In this document: positions 1-8,117 of the stretch, piece after piece
Numbering within the stretch: the stretch's first letter is position 1
Layout of the letters: the number at the start of each line of letters is the position of its first letter
Assembly: GCA_019217005.1 (NCBI GenBank)
Contig: JAHBNG010000064.1
Span: 15,454-79,453, forward strand
Source: Chloroflexi bacterium TSY
Lineage (GTDB): Bacteria; Chloroflexota; Anaerolineae; Caldilineales; Caldilineaceae
Direction of reading: 5' to 3'
DNA: 64,000 nt
Program-made: the position numbers and the translations under genes
The notes under the pieces: generated by a model
Database searches by the model: none
Told to the model about the DNA's origin: nothing
What the model saw: only the letters and a program-made list of their open reading frames with translations

Positions 1-1
1 T

Positions 2-574
2 GGATCGCTCGCAGCCTATGCTCTTGCCAAAAGCTATCTTTCCTTTGCCTTTCGCCAGACGGCCATGATCTGGATTCTCATTACCCGCATCTACCCGCCT
101 GTGACCACGGCCATTCCCTACTTTGTCATCATTCGTAGCCTGGGCATTTCGGACACCCACCTGGCCCTCATCATCACCCACGTCACCTATGCATTGCCGT
201 TTGTCATTTGGCTCATGCTCGGCTTCTTCCAGGATTTGCCTGCGGAGATCGAGAAAGCGGCTATTGTAGATGGCTGTTCGCTCTGGCAACGCTTTGGCCA
301 AGTCGTGCTCCCCTTGACCCTGCCTGGTATTGCCGTTACGGCCATCTTCACCTTTATCTACTCCTGGAACGAGTTTCTCTACGCCTCCATGCTCACTTCT
401 GTTAACGCCAAAACGCTACCCGTGGTCATTTCCGGCTACATGTCGGACAAGTTCCTGCGTTGGGGCGAAATGTCGGCCCTGGCATCCATGATGATACTGC
501 CTGTGATGATCTTTGCGGCCTTTACGCAACGATATTTGGTCCGTGGTTTGACCTTTGGTGCTGTAAAGGAATAG
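2..574 (+). CDS. Sugar ABC transporter permease, MalG type (5' end outside window)
   Basis: The frame is open from the window edge, so the N-terminal part is missing. The product is the inner-membrane permease of a carbohydrate importer. The EAA loop that docks on the ATPase is visible (VDGCSLWQRFGQVVLPLTLPG, broken here as VDGCSLWQRF and GQVVLPLTLPG), followed by hydrophobic segments and the usual MalG ending with RGLTFGAVK. A MalK-type ATPase lies 1 kb downstream on the same strand, so the two probably serve one transporter, with a two-gene toxin-antitoxin-like cassette between them. Substrate cannot be told from sequence. Confidence 0.9.
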   Translation, partial: GSLAAYALAKSYLSFAFRQTAMIWILITRIYPPVTTAIPYFVIIRSLGISDTHLALIITHVTYALPFVIWLMLGFFQDLPAEIEKAAIVDGCSLWQRFGQVVLPLTLPGIAVTAIFTFIYSWNEFLYASMLTSVNAKTLPVVISGYMSDKFLRWGEMSALASMMILPVMIFAAFTQRYLVRGLTFGAVKE

Positions 575-697
575 TTATTTTTGGGTAACTGTTAGCCGAA
601 GACTGATTGTACGACTGAGCTTAGTCCCCGTAACTCTACACAGTTACGTCTGTGGTATAATTGCCGTAATTCAAATGTGCATGTTAGGGAGGTTATG

Positions 698-1144
698 ATG
701 ACCACACAACCCCAAACCACTTTAGATTCTCCATCCAATGGCGTGGTAAAAGAGTGGCAGTTACCCGGAGACACATCCGTGGTCCGTATTTTGGAAACCG
801 AATTGGGCCCAATGATCAGCAACAGTCGAGTGTCTATCTATGATGTAATGGAAGCATACGATGAAGGTTTTCCAAGCTGGGAAATCAACAAAATCTACAA
901 TCTATCACCACATCAAGTCAAGGTGGCTCTCGCCTATATTGAAGAGCATCGGCCTCAGCTAGAATCGGAGTTAGAGGAAATCCTCATTCACAAAGCGGAA
1001 CGTGAGCGTTATTATCGGGAGTTGGAAGCCGAAATAAGAAAGAAACGCCCTGTAGAGATGACGCCACGACGTGCAGCGCTGCATAAACTGATTGAAGAGA
1101 GTCGGCAGCGGTGGGGCCTCGACGATGCAGATCATTCTCAGTGA
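698..1144 (+). CDS. DUF433-like protein, probable antitoxin of a two-gene module
   Basis: About 148 residues. The central part (VSIYDVMEAYDEG, then PSWEINKIYNLSPHQVKVAL) has the layout of DUF433/VapB45-type DNA-binding antitoxins: a short strand region followed by a helix-turn-helix that reads the region between genes. The C-terminal half is charged and helical. I prefer the ATG at 698 because AGGGAGG at 686-692 sits 5 bases upstream; a GTG at 677 and ATG at 695 are alternatives. A TATAAT box at 656-661 may be the promoter. The 3' end overlaps the next gene by 20 bases, typical of antitoxin-toxin pairs. Family call is from pattern, not from a search. Confidence 0.7.
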   Translation: MTTQPQTTLDSPSNGVVKEWQLPGDTSVVRILETELGPMISNSRVSIYDVMEAYDEGFPSWEINKIYNLSPHQVKVALAYIEEHRPQLESELEEILIHKAERERYYRELEAEIRKKRPVEMTPRRAALHKLIEESRQRWGLDDADHSQ

Positions 1145-1529
1145 TCATAATTGTGAAGGACAAGCCCAAGCGATATTTGACGATTTGCGTTATCAGGGGG
1201 AGTGGCTGGACTTGGTTCCCATGGAACTGAAATGGTTTGATGACGTAGGGTTGTTGTCTACAGCAGATGACAAGGTTGTTTGGGAATTTTGTCAAGAAAT
1301 GGGCTATCTTCTATTAACAGGCAATCGCAGCACAAAAGCCGATGCCAAATCGCTTGAATATCAGATCCGCGATCTTGCGACGCCAAACTGTCTATCCGTA
1401 TTGACAATTGGCAACTTGAAACGTGTCTTGCCTGATATCAATTATCGACGGCGTTGCGCCATCCGTTTGGCAACAATCGTTGATGAATTACACCTCTGCC
1501 GAGGCGTCATTCGTCTTTTTCTCCCCTAA
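1125..1529 (+). CDS. PIN-like (DUF5615-type) putative ribonuclease toxin
   Basis: 134 residues from the ATG at 1125, which lies inside the end of the preceding gene. Acidic residues are placed as in DUF5615/Mut7-C-like PIN domains: an early D in ILSDHN, LLSTADDKVVWEF, then GYLLLTGNRSTKA and a late VDELH. Proteins of this kind are Mg-dependent RNases held in check by the DUF433 partner. The pair sits inside a sugar-transporter gene cluster, between permease and ATPase genes, suggesting later insertion. No frameshift is seen, so it may be active. Function is inferred from fold and context. Confidence 0.65.
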   Translation: MQIILSDHNCEGQAQAIFDDLRYQGEWLDLVPMELKWFDDVGLLSTADDKVVWEFCQEMGYLLLTGNRSTKADAKSLEYQIRDLATPNCLSVLTIGNLKRVLPDINYRRRCAIRLATIVDELHLCRGVIRLFLP

Positions 1530-1547
1530 AAGCTTGGAACCCTACTT

Positions 1548-2684
1548 ATGGCCCAAATTCAATACAAACATATCAGCAAACGGTTCGGGTCCGTCACAGC
1601 AGTGCAGGGGTTCAACCTAACTGTAGAAGATCGGGAATTTGTGACTCTGGTCGGTCCCAGCGGCTGTGGCAAATCGACCACCCTGAACATTACGGCTGGG
1701 TTAGAAGACCCCAGTGGTGGTGAACTTTATATTGATGAGCGGTTGGTCAACGCAGTGCCACCGGGCGAGCGAGACATAGCCATGGTCTTCCAAAGCTATG
1801 CCCTCTATCCCCACAAGACGGTGCGTGAAAACATCGGCTTTGGTCTCAAGGTGCGCAAGATGGCCAAAACCGAGATCGAGCAACGCGTGCAAGAGGCATC
1901 AGAACTGCTGGGGATCGCAAACCTACTCGACCGCAAGCCACGCGAACTGAGCGGCGGCCAGCGTCAACGAGTTGCCCTGGGGCGCGCCATTACCCGCAAT
2001 CCCAAGGTCTTTCTATTGGACGAGCCGCTGAGCAATCTGGACGCCAAGCTGCGCATCCAGATGCGGGCAGAACTCAAGCTACTCTTCGACCGCATTCACG
2101 GGACCGTCATCTACGTCACCCATGACCAGGCTGAGGCTATGACGTTGAGCGATCGGGTCGTCGTGATGAATCATGGCGTCGTTCAACAAGTGGGATCACC
2201 GCTGGATGTGTATAACCTGCCCAACAACAAGTTTGTGGCCGGTTTTTTGGGGAGTCCAGCCATGAATTTCTTGACGTGTCATGTGCAACCGGATGACGCC
2301 CAATTAAAGATTATGCTGGATGGCCTCACTTGGTCCATATCGTTGGAGACGACGACAGAACAATCGACGCCATCGCGTCTCCTTGCGAATCGCAAACGGC
2401 TAAATGGTTCATTGACTTTGGGCATCCGCCCCGAAGATCTGACGCTAGCACCTGCCACTGGGGATCCTTCTGCTCATGTGCCTAATGGCGCTCGCTGCCG
2501 CATCATGCTCGTTGAACACATGGGCGCAAATAATCTTTTCTACGTGGATCTGCAAGATCAACGGCTCATCGTAACCACCGATGCCGATTTCTATTTGGCA
2601 CCAGGGACTCAGGCCATTGTCCGTCTGAATCCCGCCAAATTACACTTCTTTGATCCAGATAATGGGCACAACGTCGTACAATGA
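1548..2684 (+). CDS. ugpC: Sugar ABC transporter ATP-binding protein, MalK/UgpC type
   Basis: 378 residues, the usual family length. Walker A GPSGCGKST at residues 36-44, signature LSGGQ at 134-138, Walker B ending in D158-E159, and a switch histidine in VTHDQAEAM. The C-terminal third is the OB/TOBE regulatory domain (GIRPEDL). It powers uptake through MalF/G-type permeases. The start ATG at 1548 has a weak ribosome site but fits the family N-terminus (MAQIQYKHISKRFG). In many bacteria one MalK serves several sugar transporters, and no other MalK-type gene is visible here, so it may also serve the sugar loci at 38-42 kb and 57-60 kb (inference). Confidence 0.95.
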   Translation: MAQIQYKHISKRFGSVTAVQGFNLTVEDREFVTLVGPSGCGKSTTLNITAGLEDPSGGELYIDERLVNAVPPGERDIAMVFQSYALYPHKTVRENIGFGLKVRKMAKTEIEQRVQEASELLGIANLLDRKPRELSGGQRQRVALGRAITRNPKVFLLDEPLSNLDAKLRIQMRAELKLLFDRIHGTVIYVTHDQAEAMTLSDRVVVMNHGVVQQVGSPLDVYNLPNNKFVAGFLGSPAMNFLTCHVQPDDAQLKIMLDGLTWSISLETTTEQSTPSRLLANRKRLNGSLTLGIRPEDLTLAPATGDPSAHVPNGARCRIMLVEHMGANNLFYVDLQDQRLIVTTDADFYLAPGTQAIVRLNPAKLHFFDPDNGHNVVQ

Positions 2685-2753
2685 GCGCATAATCACAGAC
2701 CATTTACATACTTTGGGCCACAATCCCGGCATATTGGTACATTTTGATCTGAC

Positions 2754-2783
2754 TTGACATCTAGTATCTGCCTAAACTACAAT
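2754..2783 (+). promoter_or_regulatory. Sigma-70-like promoter of the binding-protein gene
   Basis: TTGACA at 2754-2759 and TACAAT at 2778-2783 with an 18-base spacer, 38 bases before the start codon of the lipoprotein gene at 2822. A strong ribosome site (AAAGGAGGATCT) precedes that ATG. Confidence 0.6.
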
Positions 2784-3099
2784 GAGTCCGAGCACACAAC
2801 CCACCCACCAAAGGAGGATCTATGTTTCGACAGAAGTATCCGTTCATTGCTCTGTGTTTGATTGTAGGATTGATTTTGGCCGCTTGTGCACCCCAGGCTT
2901 CTTCCCCAACTGCTGGCGATTCCGGCGGTGAGGCTGCGGTTGCCGAGGGTTCATCCAACGATGCAATCCTCAATTTTGCCTATTCCCAGAAGCCGCGCAA
3001 CCTCAATCCCCTGGATTCGGTGCAGGGCGTGCAGTCGCAGCTCTTTCGCATGATCTATAATCGGCTGCTTCAGTATGACATTGGCTTTTTTGGTAGTCC

Positions 3100-3314
3100 C
3101 AGTAGATCCAAATTTCAGGTTTTGAGAGAGAATTCTGGCTAAACAGTTGACATAAATACAAATTTGCCGGTCGATATCTAGTTTTTGCGTTAGATTTGGG
3201 CGATTTTCAGATATGAAATAGGTTGTTTTCTGTAACCGAAATCTGAATAAATGACTCCAAAATCCCTGCAATCTCGACTGAAAATCGCCAAAAACGCCAA
3301 ATTTGGATCTACTG
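3100..3314 (+). mobile_element. 215-bp non-autonomous element, copy 1
   Basis: Ends are inverted (CAGTAGATCCAAATTT at the left, its complement at the right) and flanked by AGTCC at 3095-3099 and 3315-3319. No coding capacity. Near-identical to the copies at 4086, 31776 and 34522, which are also 215 bp once a nested insertion is removed. It lies in the coding sequence of a family-5 binding-protein gene. Confidence 0.92.
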
Positions 3315-4085
3315 AGTCCACCACAACCATCCCTGGCCGAAAGCTTTGAGGTTTCAGAGGATGGTTTGACCTTTACCTTCAACCTGCGCAAGGATATAGT
3401 CTGGCACGATGGTGAACCGTTCACCGCCGATGATGTGGCATTTACCTTTACCGCTGCTGTCCACCCCGACAATCCCACCTTTTGGGGACCATCACTCAGC
3501 ACGCTCAAAGGGCTGGAAGCTTTTACCACAGGCGATGCTGACAGTATCGATGGGCTCAATGTCATCGACGATCACACCATTGAAATCACGTTGGAATCGC
3601 CCAGCATGTCTATTCTCGACACCTTATCCTTTGTGGGCATTCTACCCGAACACATATTGGGTGATGTTCCCATGACGGAATTTGCTGCCAACGAATTCTT
3701 TAGCAAGAGCCCCATTGGCACAGGTCCCTTTCAGGTGACGGAAGTGGCCGAAGATCAGTTCATCCGCCTGGCGCGTCACGATGATTACTTCCTGGGGACG
3801 CCCAAATTGGCTGGCATCAACTTCTTCTTCCCAGACCGAACCACGGTCGCTGCGGGCTTTGAATCAGGCGAGATTGATCTCTCAAGCAGCCTGCCCGCCG
3901 AAGATGTGGAGCGCTTCCTGGATAACCCCGACTACAAAGTGGTCTTCCAACCCAGTAGCGTTTTCTGCAACGTAACGGCTAATGTCGAGCGCGTTCCCAA
4001 GAAGGTGCGTCACGCCATTCAGTTTGCCATCGACCGCGAGACCATCACCAGTGAGCTGTTTCTAGACCAACAGCTCTCTAAGCCT

Positions 4086-4463
4086 CAGTAGATCCAAATT
4101 TGGCGTTTTTGGCTATTTTCAGTCGAGATTGCAGGGATTTTGGAGTCATTTATTCAGATTTCGGTTACAGAAAACAACCTATTTCATATCTGAAAATCGC
4201 CCAAATCTAGGGGTGGTTCAGAATTAGGTTTACACTTTTGATACATAGATAAAAATCTATATGAGGTCATTTTCTGCCTGAGCATGGCTCAAAGTAGAAA
4301 ATATAAACATCTTTTCTCTTTGCAAAAATGTAAACCTAATTGTCCGCCTAAAATGAACCACCCCCAAATCTAACGCAAAAACTAGATATCGACCGGCAAA
4401 TTTGTATTTATGTCAACTGTTTAGCCAGAATTCTCTCTCAAAACCTGAAATTTGGATCTACTG
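4086..4463 (-). mobile_element. 215-bp element, copy 2, with a 155-bp element nested inside
   Basis: Same ends as copy 1 but in the opposite orientation, with AGCCT duplicated at 4081-4085 and 4464-4468. Total 378 bp = 215 + 155 + an 8-bp duplication. It stops the host reading frame immediately (TAG at 4089). The nested element shows that the 155-bp family was mobile after the 215-bp family arrived. Confidence 0.92.
4210..4364 (+). mobile_element. 155-bp non-autonomous element, copy 1 (nested)
   Basis: Inverted ends GGGGTGGTTCA / TGAACCACCCC, flanked by the 8-bp duplication CAAATCTA (4202-4209 and 4365-4372). Just inside both ends is AGGTTTACA. Ends and duplication length match the IS at 14685-16317, its likely source of transposase. 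Confidence 0.88.
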
Positions 4464-5092
4464 AGCCTTTCTATCACCATCTGGGTCAGGAATTTTTGCA
4501 GCCCAACCCCCACGAGAAAGAGATCAACTTTGATCCAGACAAGTCACGAGCTTTGATTCAAGAAGCAGTCGATGCAGGCGAATGGAATCCCGACCATGTG
4601 TTGGACTACATCTTCAGCGGTGAAGAACCGTCGGAAGAGATTCTCTTTATTCAACAATACCTGAAGGATATTGGTCTAAACAGCGCACTGCGCGGCGTGG
4701 GAGACCGTGCGGCCTTCAATCAGACCTATCTACAAGAACATGATTTTGACATTGTCTCCGGCTGCAACGCCTATGGACCTGAGCCCGATTCGGTCAACAT
4801 CTACTACAAATGCGGCTATGGCGCACCAGAAGGTGGCTACAATGCGAGCCTATTCTGCAACGACCGTGCCGATGAACTGCTCGCTGCCGGGCGCGCCGAA
4901 ACCGACTTCGACAAGCGCATCGAGATCTACCAAGAACTGCAAGGCATTCTAGACGACGAGGCCGCCATCATCCCCTTACGCCTGGGAGTCACCAGTTGGG
5001 TGATGATAAACCGCTTGGATGCCACTCCCCAATACTATGGTCATCTGACCAACTACGATGCGATTGAGACATGGGTTTTGGAGACCGAGTAA

Positions 5093-5180
5093 GATGATAA
5101 GATGACTAGATGATTGAGATGAGCAGGTGGTAGAAGTCTCATCCTATCATCTTATTCATCCCATCATCTTATTCATCTTA
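5093..5180 (+). repeat. Intergenic hairpin built from short iterated units
   Basis: Between the binding-protein stop and the first permease gene. The left arm repeats GATGATAAGATGA-like units and the right arm repeats their complement (CATCATCTTATTCATC twice). The transcript can fold into a long imperfect stem; it could act as an attenuator or 3' stabiliser that keeps binding-protein mRNA in excess over permease mRNA (inference). Confidence 0.6.
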
Positions 5181-5210
5181 TCCCCTCAATCTTTGCTCGA
5201 TACGTGACGT

Positions 5211-6176
5211 ATGACCAAATATATCCTACGCCGCCTCATCATGGCGATTCCCATTCTCCTGGGCATCACCATTATCGACTTTGCCTTGATTAATCTTGCG
5301 CCAGGTGATCCAATCGATGCGATGATTGACCCAACTGCTGCAGTCAATGTGGCGGCGCAGGAAGCGCTGCGTGAAAAGATGGGTTTGAATCAACCGTTGC
5401 CTGTACGCTACGGTATTTGGCTGCGTGAGATGGCAACTGGGAATATGGGCTACTCTTATGTGAAGAATGTGCCGGTAGCCGAGCGAATACGCGATCGGCT
5501 CGGCGCAACGCTCCTCTTAACGTCAAGCGCACTGCTCATCTCGGTGCTCATTGGGATTCCACTGGGGATTCTGTCGGCCCTCAAGCAATATTCGTGGCTC
5601 GACTATCTTCTTACCTTCTTTGCCTTTGCCGGGATTTCGGTGCCGAATTTCTTTCTGGCATTGGGTGGTATCTATATTTTCTCACTCAAATTAGGCGTTC
5701 TGCCACCCTTTGGTATGGTCAGCCTCCGAACAGACTTGCCGCGGGTGATTGACATACTCTATCACTTGATTCTCCCCGCCACCGTCTTGGGGCTGGCCAG
5801 CGTCGGTTCGCTGATGCGCTTCGCCCGCACCAGTCTGCTGGAAGTGGTGGGGATGGATTACATTACCACGGCACGCGCCAAGGGTTTACGGGAAAAGGCC
5901 ATCGTATCGGGTCATGCTCTACGCAACGCACTGATTCCACTCATTACTATCCTGGGATTGCGCATTCCCGGACTCTTTGGCGGTTCTGTCATCATTGAAT
6001 CCGTCTTTAGCTGGCCGGGCATTGGTCAATTAGCCATCGAATCGATCACGGACCGTGACTATCCACAGATTATGGGGTTGCTGCTCATTTCAGCGGTCTT
6101 GATTCTGCTAGCAAACCTGTTCACCGACATCCTTTATGCCTATGCCGATCCACGCATCCGCTATGAAGAAAGCTAA
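5211..6176 (+). CDS. Oligopeptide-type ABC permease, DppB/OppB family
   Basis: 321 residues, full family length. Starts MTKYILRRLIMAIPILLGIT, the standard first membrane segment, followed by the APGDPIDAM motif and about five further membrane segments. The ATPase-docking EAA region is TTARAKGLREKAI...ALRNALIPLI. It forms a heterodimer with the next gene product, which it overlaps by 14 bases, so the two are translationally coupled. ATPase genes of the D/F type do not follow; the nearest are in the separate operon at 12-14 kb. Confidence 0.95.
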   Translation: MTKYILRRLIMAIPILLGITIIDFALINLAPGDPIDAMIDPTAAVNVAAQEALREKMGLNQPLPVRYGIWLREMATGNMGYSYVKNVPVAERIRDRLGATLLLTSSALLISVLIGIPLGILSALKQYSWLDYLLTFFAFAGISVPNFFLALGGIYIFSLKLGVLPPFGMVSLRTDLPRVIDILYHLILPATVLGLASVGSLMRFARTSLLEVVGMDYITTARAKGLREKAIVSGHALRNALIPLITILGLRIPGLFGGSVIIESVFSWPGIGQLAIESITDRDYPQIMGLLLISAVLILLANLFTDILYAYADPRIRYEES

Positions 6177-7056
6177 CCTGCTAGAAAACGAATCCGCCAA
6201 TGAGCGACCACACGGTATGAAATCTCGCTTTTGGTCGCGCTTTCGAAAACACAAACTAGCCGTCATCGGTGCCCTCTTTCTGTTGGTACTGGTTGTGATC
6301 GCCGTCTTTGCACCCATCCTGTCGGCTCATGACGCATATGAGTTAGACCCGCGCGCCACCAAGAATCCCCCAAGTGCCGAACATATTCTGGGCACCGACA
6401 CGGCTGGCCGCGACCTATGGACACGGCTCGCCTTTGCCGGGCGCGTCTCTCTATCGGTGGGGCTGGTATCGGTCTCTATCTATATTGTCATTGGTACGCT
6501 GCTGGGCGCAATGGCGGCCTACTATGGCGGTTGGGTTGATTCGATCATTATGCGCTTTACCGACACGGTAATGAGCTTCCCTGGTTTGATCATCATCATC
6601 ACGGTGGTCTCCTTTATTGGTCCCAGCATCTACAACGTGATGTTGGCAATTGGTCTGTTGGGCTGGCCAGGGACCTGCCGTTTGGTGCGTGGTCAAGTGC
6701 TGAGTCTGCGCGAGATCGAGTTTATCGAAGCCGCTCACAGCATCGGTCTGCCTGCACAGCGGGTGCTGTGGCGTCACATCCTGCCCAACGTCGTCCCTTA
6801 TCTGATCGTCGTAGCTACCCTGGGTATGGCGACCGCCATCCTGACCGAGGCTGGACTCAGCTTCCTCGGACTGGGTGTGCAGCCACCGACACCAAGCTGG
6901 GGCAACATGCTGCACAGTGCCCAAAAGCTCTCCTTGCTGGAAAAATATCCTCATCTCTGGTTGCCCCCCGGTCTGATGATTGCAGTGACTGTACTGAGCA
7001 TCAATTTTGTGGGTGACGCGTTGCGTGATGCATTGGATCCGCGGTTGACATTATAA
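6163..7056 (+). CDS. Oligopeptide-type ABC permease, DppC/OppC family
   Basis: 297 residues from the ATG at 6163, chosen because it overlaps the end of the dppB-like gene in the usual way; an upstream ATG at 6136 is in frame but lies deep in that gene. N-terminal membrane segment after FRKHKLAVIGALFL, then the family motif HILGTDTAGRDLWTRLAFAG, six membrane segments in all, and the EAA loop EAAHSIGLPAQRVLWRHILPN. Ends with GDALRDALDPRL, the normal family C-terminus. Intact, unlike the receptor gene of the same operon. Confidence 0.95.
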   Translation: MKKANLLENESANERPHGMKSRFWSRFRKHKLAVIGALFLLVLVVIAVFAPILSAHDAYELDPRATKNPPSAEHILGTDTAGRDLWTRLAFAGRVSLSVGLVSVSIYIVIGTLLGAMAAYYGGWVDSIIMRFTDTVMSFPGLIIIITVVSFIGPSIYNVMLAIGLLGWPGTCRLVRGQVLSLREIEFIEAAHSIGLPAQRVLWRHILPNVVPYLIVVATLGMATAILTEAGLSFLGLGVQPPTPSWGNMLHSAQKLSLLEKYPHLWLPPGLMIAVTVLSINFVGDALRDALDPRLTL

Positions 7057-7317
7057 GATTATCGTGAGCATTTTAGGCCAATCCAAAGCTTAAATGATCT
7101 ACAGATGGACGGGATTGATACGAAACCACTTCAAAGCACTGGCCAGCGCGTATCACGCTAAATGGATTGTAATCGAGTGTGTATGTTCAAAGGAAATAAA
7201 CAATATCAGGTTTTTAACCATCTGGTTGGATGGTTATTGCAAAGCCTATATTTGATGATGATAGCTAAATAGGTTTGCGGCTTGCTAGATTGGCGATTTC
7301 TATACTAGTACTCTACA
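7057..7317. other. Gene-free spacer with a degenerate repeat
   Basis: No supported gene. Bases 7077-7122 (GGCCAATCCAAAG...) resemble the left part of the palindromic repeat near 41841-41885, so this is probably a decayed copy of that repeat. Confidence 0.4.
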
Positions 7318-7630
7318 ATGCTTGCCATGGAGATTGTGTATTCCGTCAATGACGTTCCTATACGGCTGACTGACGAGCGATGGCTACATATTGTTAGCAA
7401 TAAGCCATATATGTATGCTTATGAAGAGACGATTCTAGCGACAATCGAGCAACCAATGGCCGTGATAAGAGGATATGCAGGAGCTTTGGTTTGCAATTCA
7501 AGCACTTGGTCGAAATCGTTATCTCCACGTGGTTTACAAAGAAGTGAATCATGATGACGGATTTGTTGTGACAGCGTATGTTTCCCCAAAGTACAACAGG
7601 AGTCAAGTGATATGGCCGCGCAGATCCTAG
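7318..7630 (+). pseudogene. PBECR-like putative nuclease/toxin gene with a frameshift
   Basis: The first frame gives IVYSVNDVPIRLTDERWLHI... up to VIRGYAGAL, then quality is lost; from about 7497 the next frame continues QALGRNRYLHVVYKEVNHDD and FVVTAYVSPKYNR to a TAG at 7628-7630. Joined, the pattern (RLTDERWxHI, xVIRG, YLxVVYKE, FVVTAY) is that of small barnase/EndoU/RelE-like nucleases seen in phages and toxin modules. One base change near 7490-7498 separates the frames. The DUF2283 gene follows at once, a common partner of such proteins. Sequencing error is possible. Confidence 0.55.
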
Positions 7631-7695
7631 AGCAACCGAGTTTCACGTATTTATTGCGAGCACTGGCGAACTTCATCAGACTGCCAGCAACGAAA

Positions 7696-7875
7696 ATGTG
7701 GTTGGATTATGATAACGACGCAGACGTATTGTATGTGCATTTTGAAGAGAAGCCCTCATCAACACACAGCGAGATGACGAACGAGGGCGTCATCCTGGAT
7801 TACCGAGATGACAAATTGGTTGGCCTGACGATTCTAGATGCCTCCCAACGAGAATCGTCAGAACCTGAAGCATAG
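7696..7875 (+). CDS. DUF2283 family protein, putative antitoxin
   Basis: 59 residues from ATG 7696 (MWLDYDNDADVLYVHF), the normal start of this family; a longer upstream extension in frame is not family-like. Ends with the conserved GVILDYRDDKLVGLTILDAS. DUF2283 proteins are small, often encoded next to toxin-like genes, as here with the broken gene at 7318-7630. The biochemical role is unknown. Confidence 0.75.
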   Translation: MWLDYDNDADVLYVHFEEKPSSTHSEMTNEGVILDYRDDKLVGLTILDASQRESSEPEA

Positions 7876-7958
7876 TATTGTAAACATCGTTGCATCTACG
7901 CGACGTATAAAGTGAGTCCAAAGATGACCTTCAACGGATTAGGCCGTAATCTCTTTAC

Positions 7959-8117
7959 TTCTGTCAAAGCATCAATGTCACCATCGAACATGGTCACAAC
8001 AACAACCGCGCCGACGACCTGTCCAGCACGGCATACTGGTATCAACTCGAACCCCACAAATCGTATCCGCCCGTGACCGAACGGTTGCCGCGCTCAGAAA
8101 GTACTCCTCAATCATGA
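7959..8117 (+). pseudogene. C-terminal fragment of a DUF2961 protein
   Basis: The frame running into TGA 8115-8117 reads SINVTIEHGHNNN, then ADDLSSTAYWYQLEPH and ERLP, the conserved C-terminal block of DUF2961 proteins, which are carbohydrate-linked beta-sandwich proteins of unknown activity. No start or upstream half is present, so this is the stump of a gene removed by deletion. Its stop overlaps the ATG of the sulfatase at 8114, suggesting that the two were once an operon. Confidence 0.7.

Larger units (their letters stand above)
2822..5092 (+). pseudogene. Peptide-type ABC solute-binding lipoprotein (family 5), split by two mobile elements
   Basis: The host gene is read in three pieces, 2822-3099, 3320-4085 and 4469-5092. 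Removing the insertions at 3100-3314 and 4086-4463, each with one 5-bp duplication, gives one uninterrupted frame of 555 codons plus stop; junctions read FFGSPPQPSLAE and LSKPFYHHLG. The N-terminus is a lipoprotein signal with lipobox LAAC (Cys22). The body has family-5 hallmarks: LAESFEVSEDGLTFTF, WHDGEPFTADDVAFTF, GTGPFQV, VRHAIQFAIDRE. It would bind oligopeptides or similar ligands for the permeases at 5211 and 6163. As it stands translation stops inside the first element, so the transporter lacks its receptor unless the elements excise. Confidence 0.9.

Noticed and set aside
3100..3314. The 215-bp insertions might be self-splicing introns, since removal restores the frame.
   Set aside because: One copy is in the opposite orientation to its gene, the ends are inverted repeats, and each has a 5-bp target duplication. 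That is DNA transposition, not RNA splicing.
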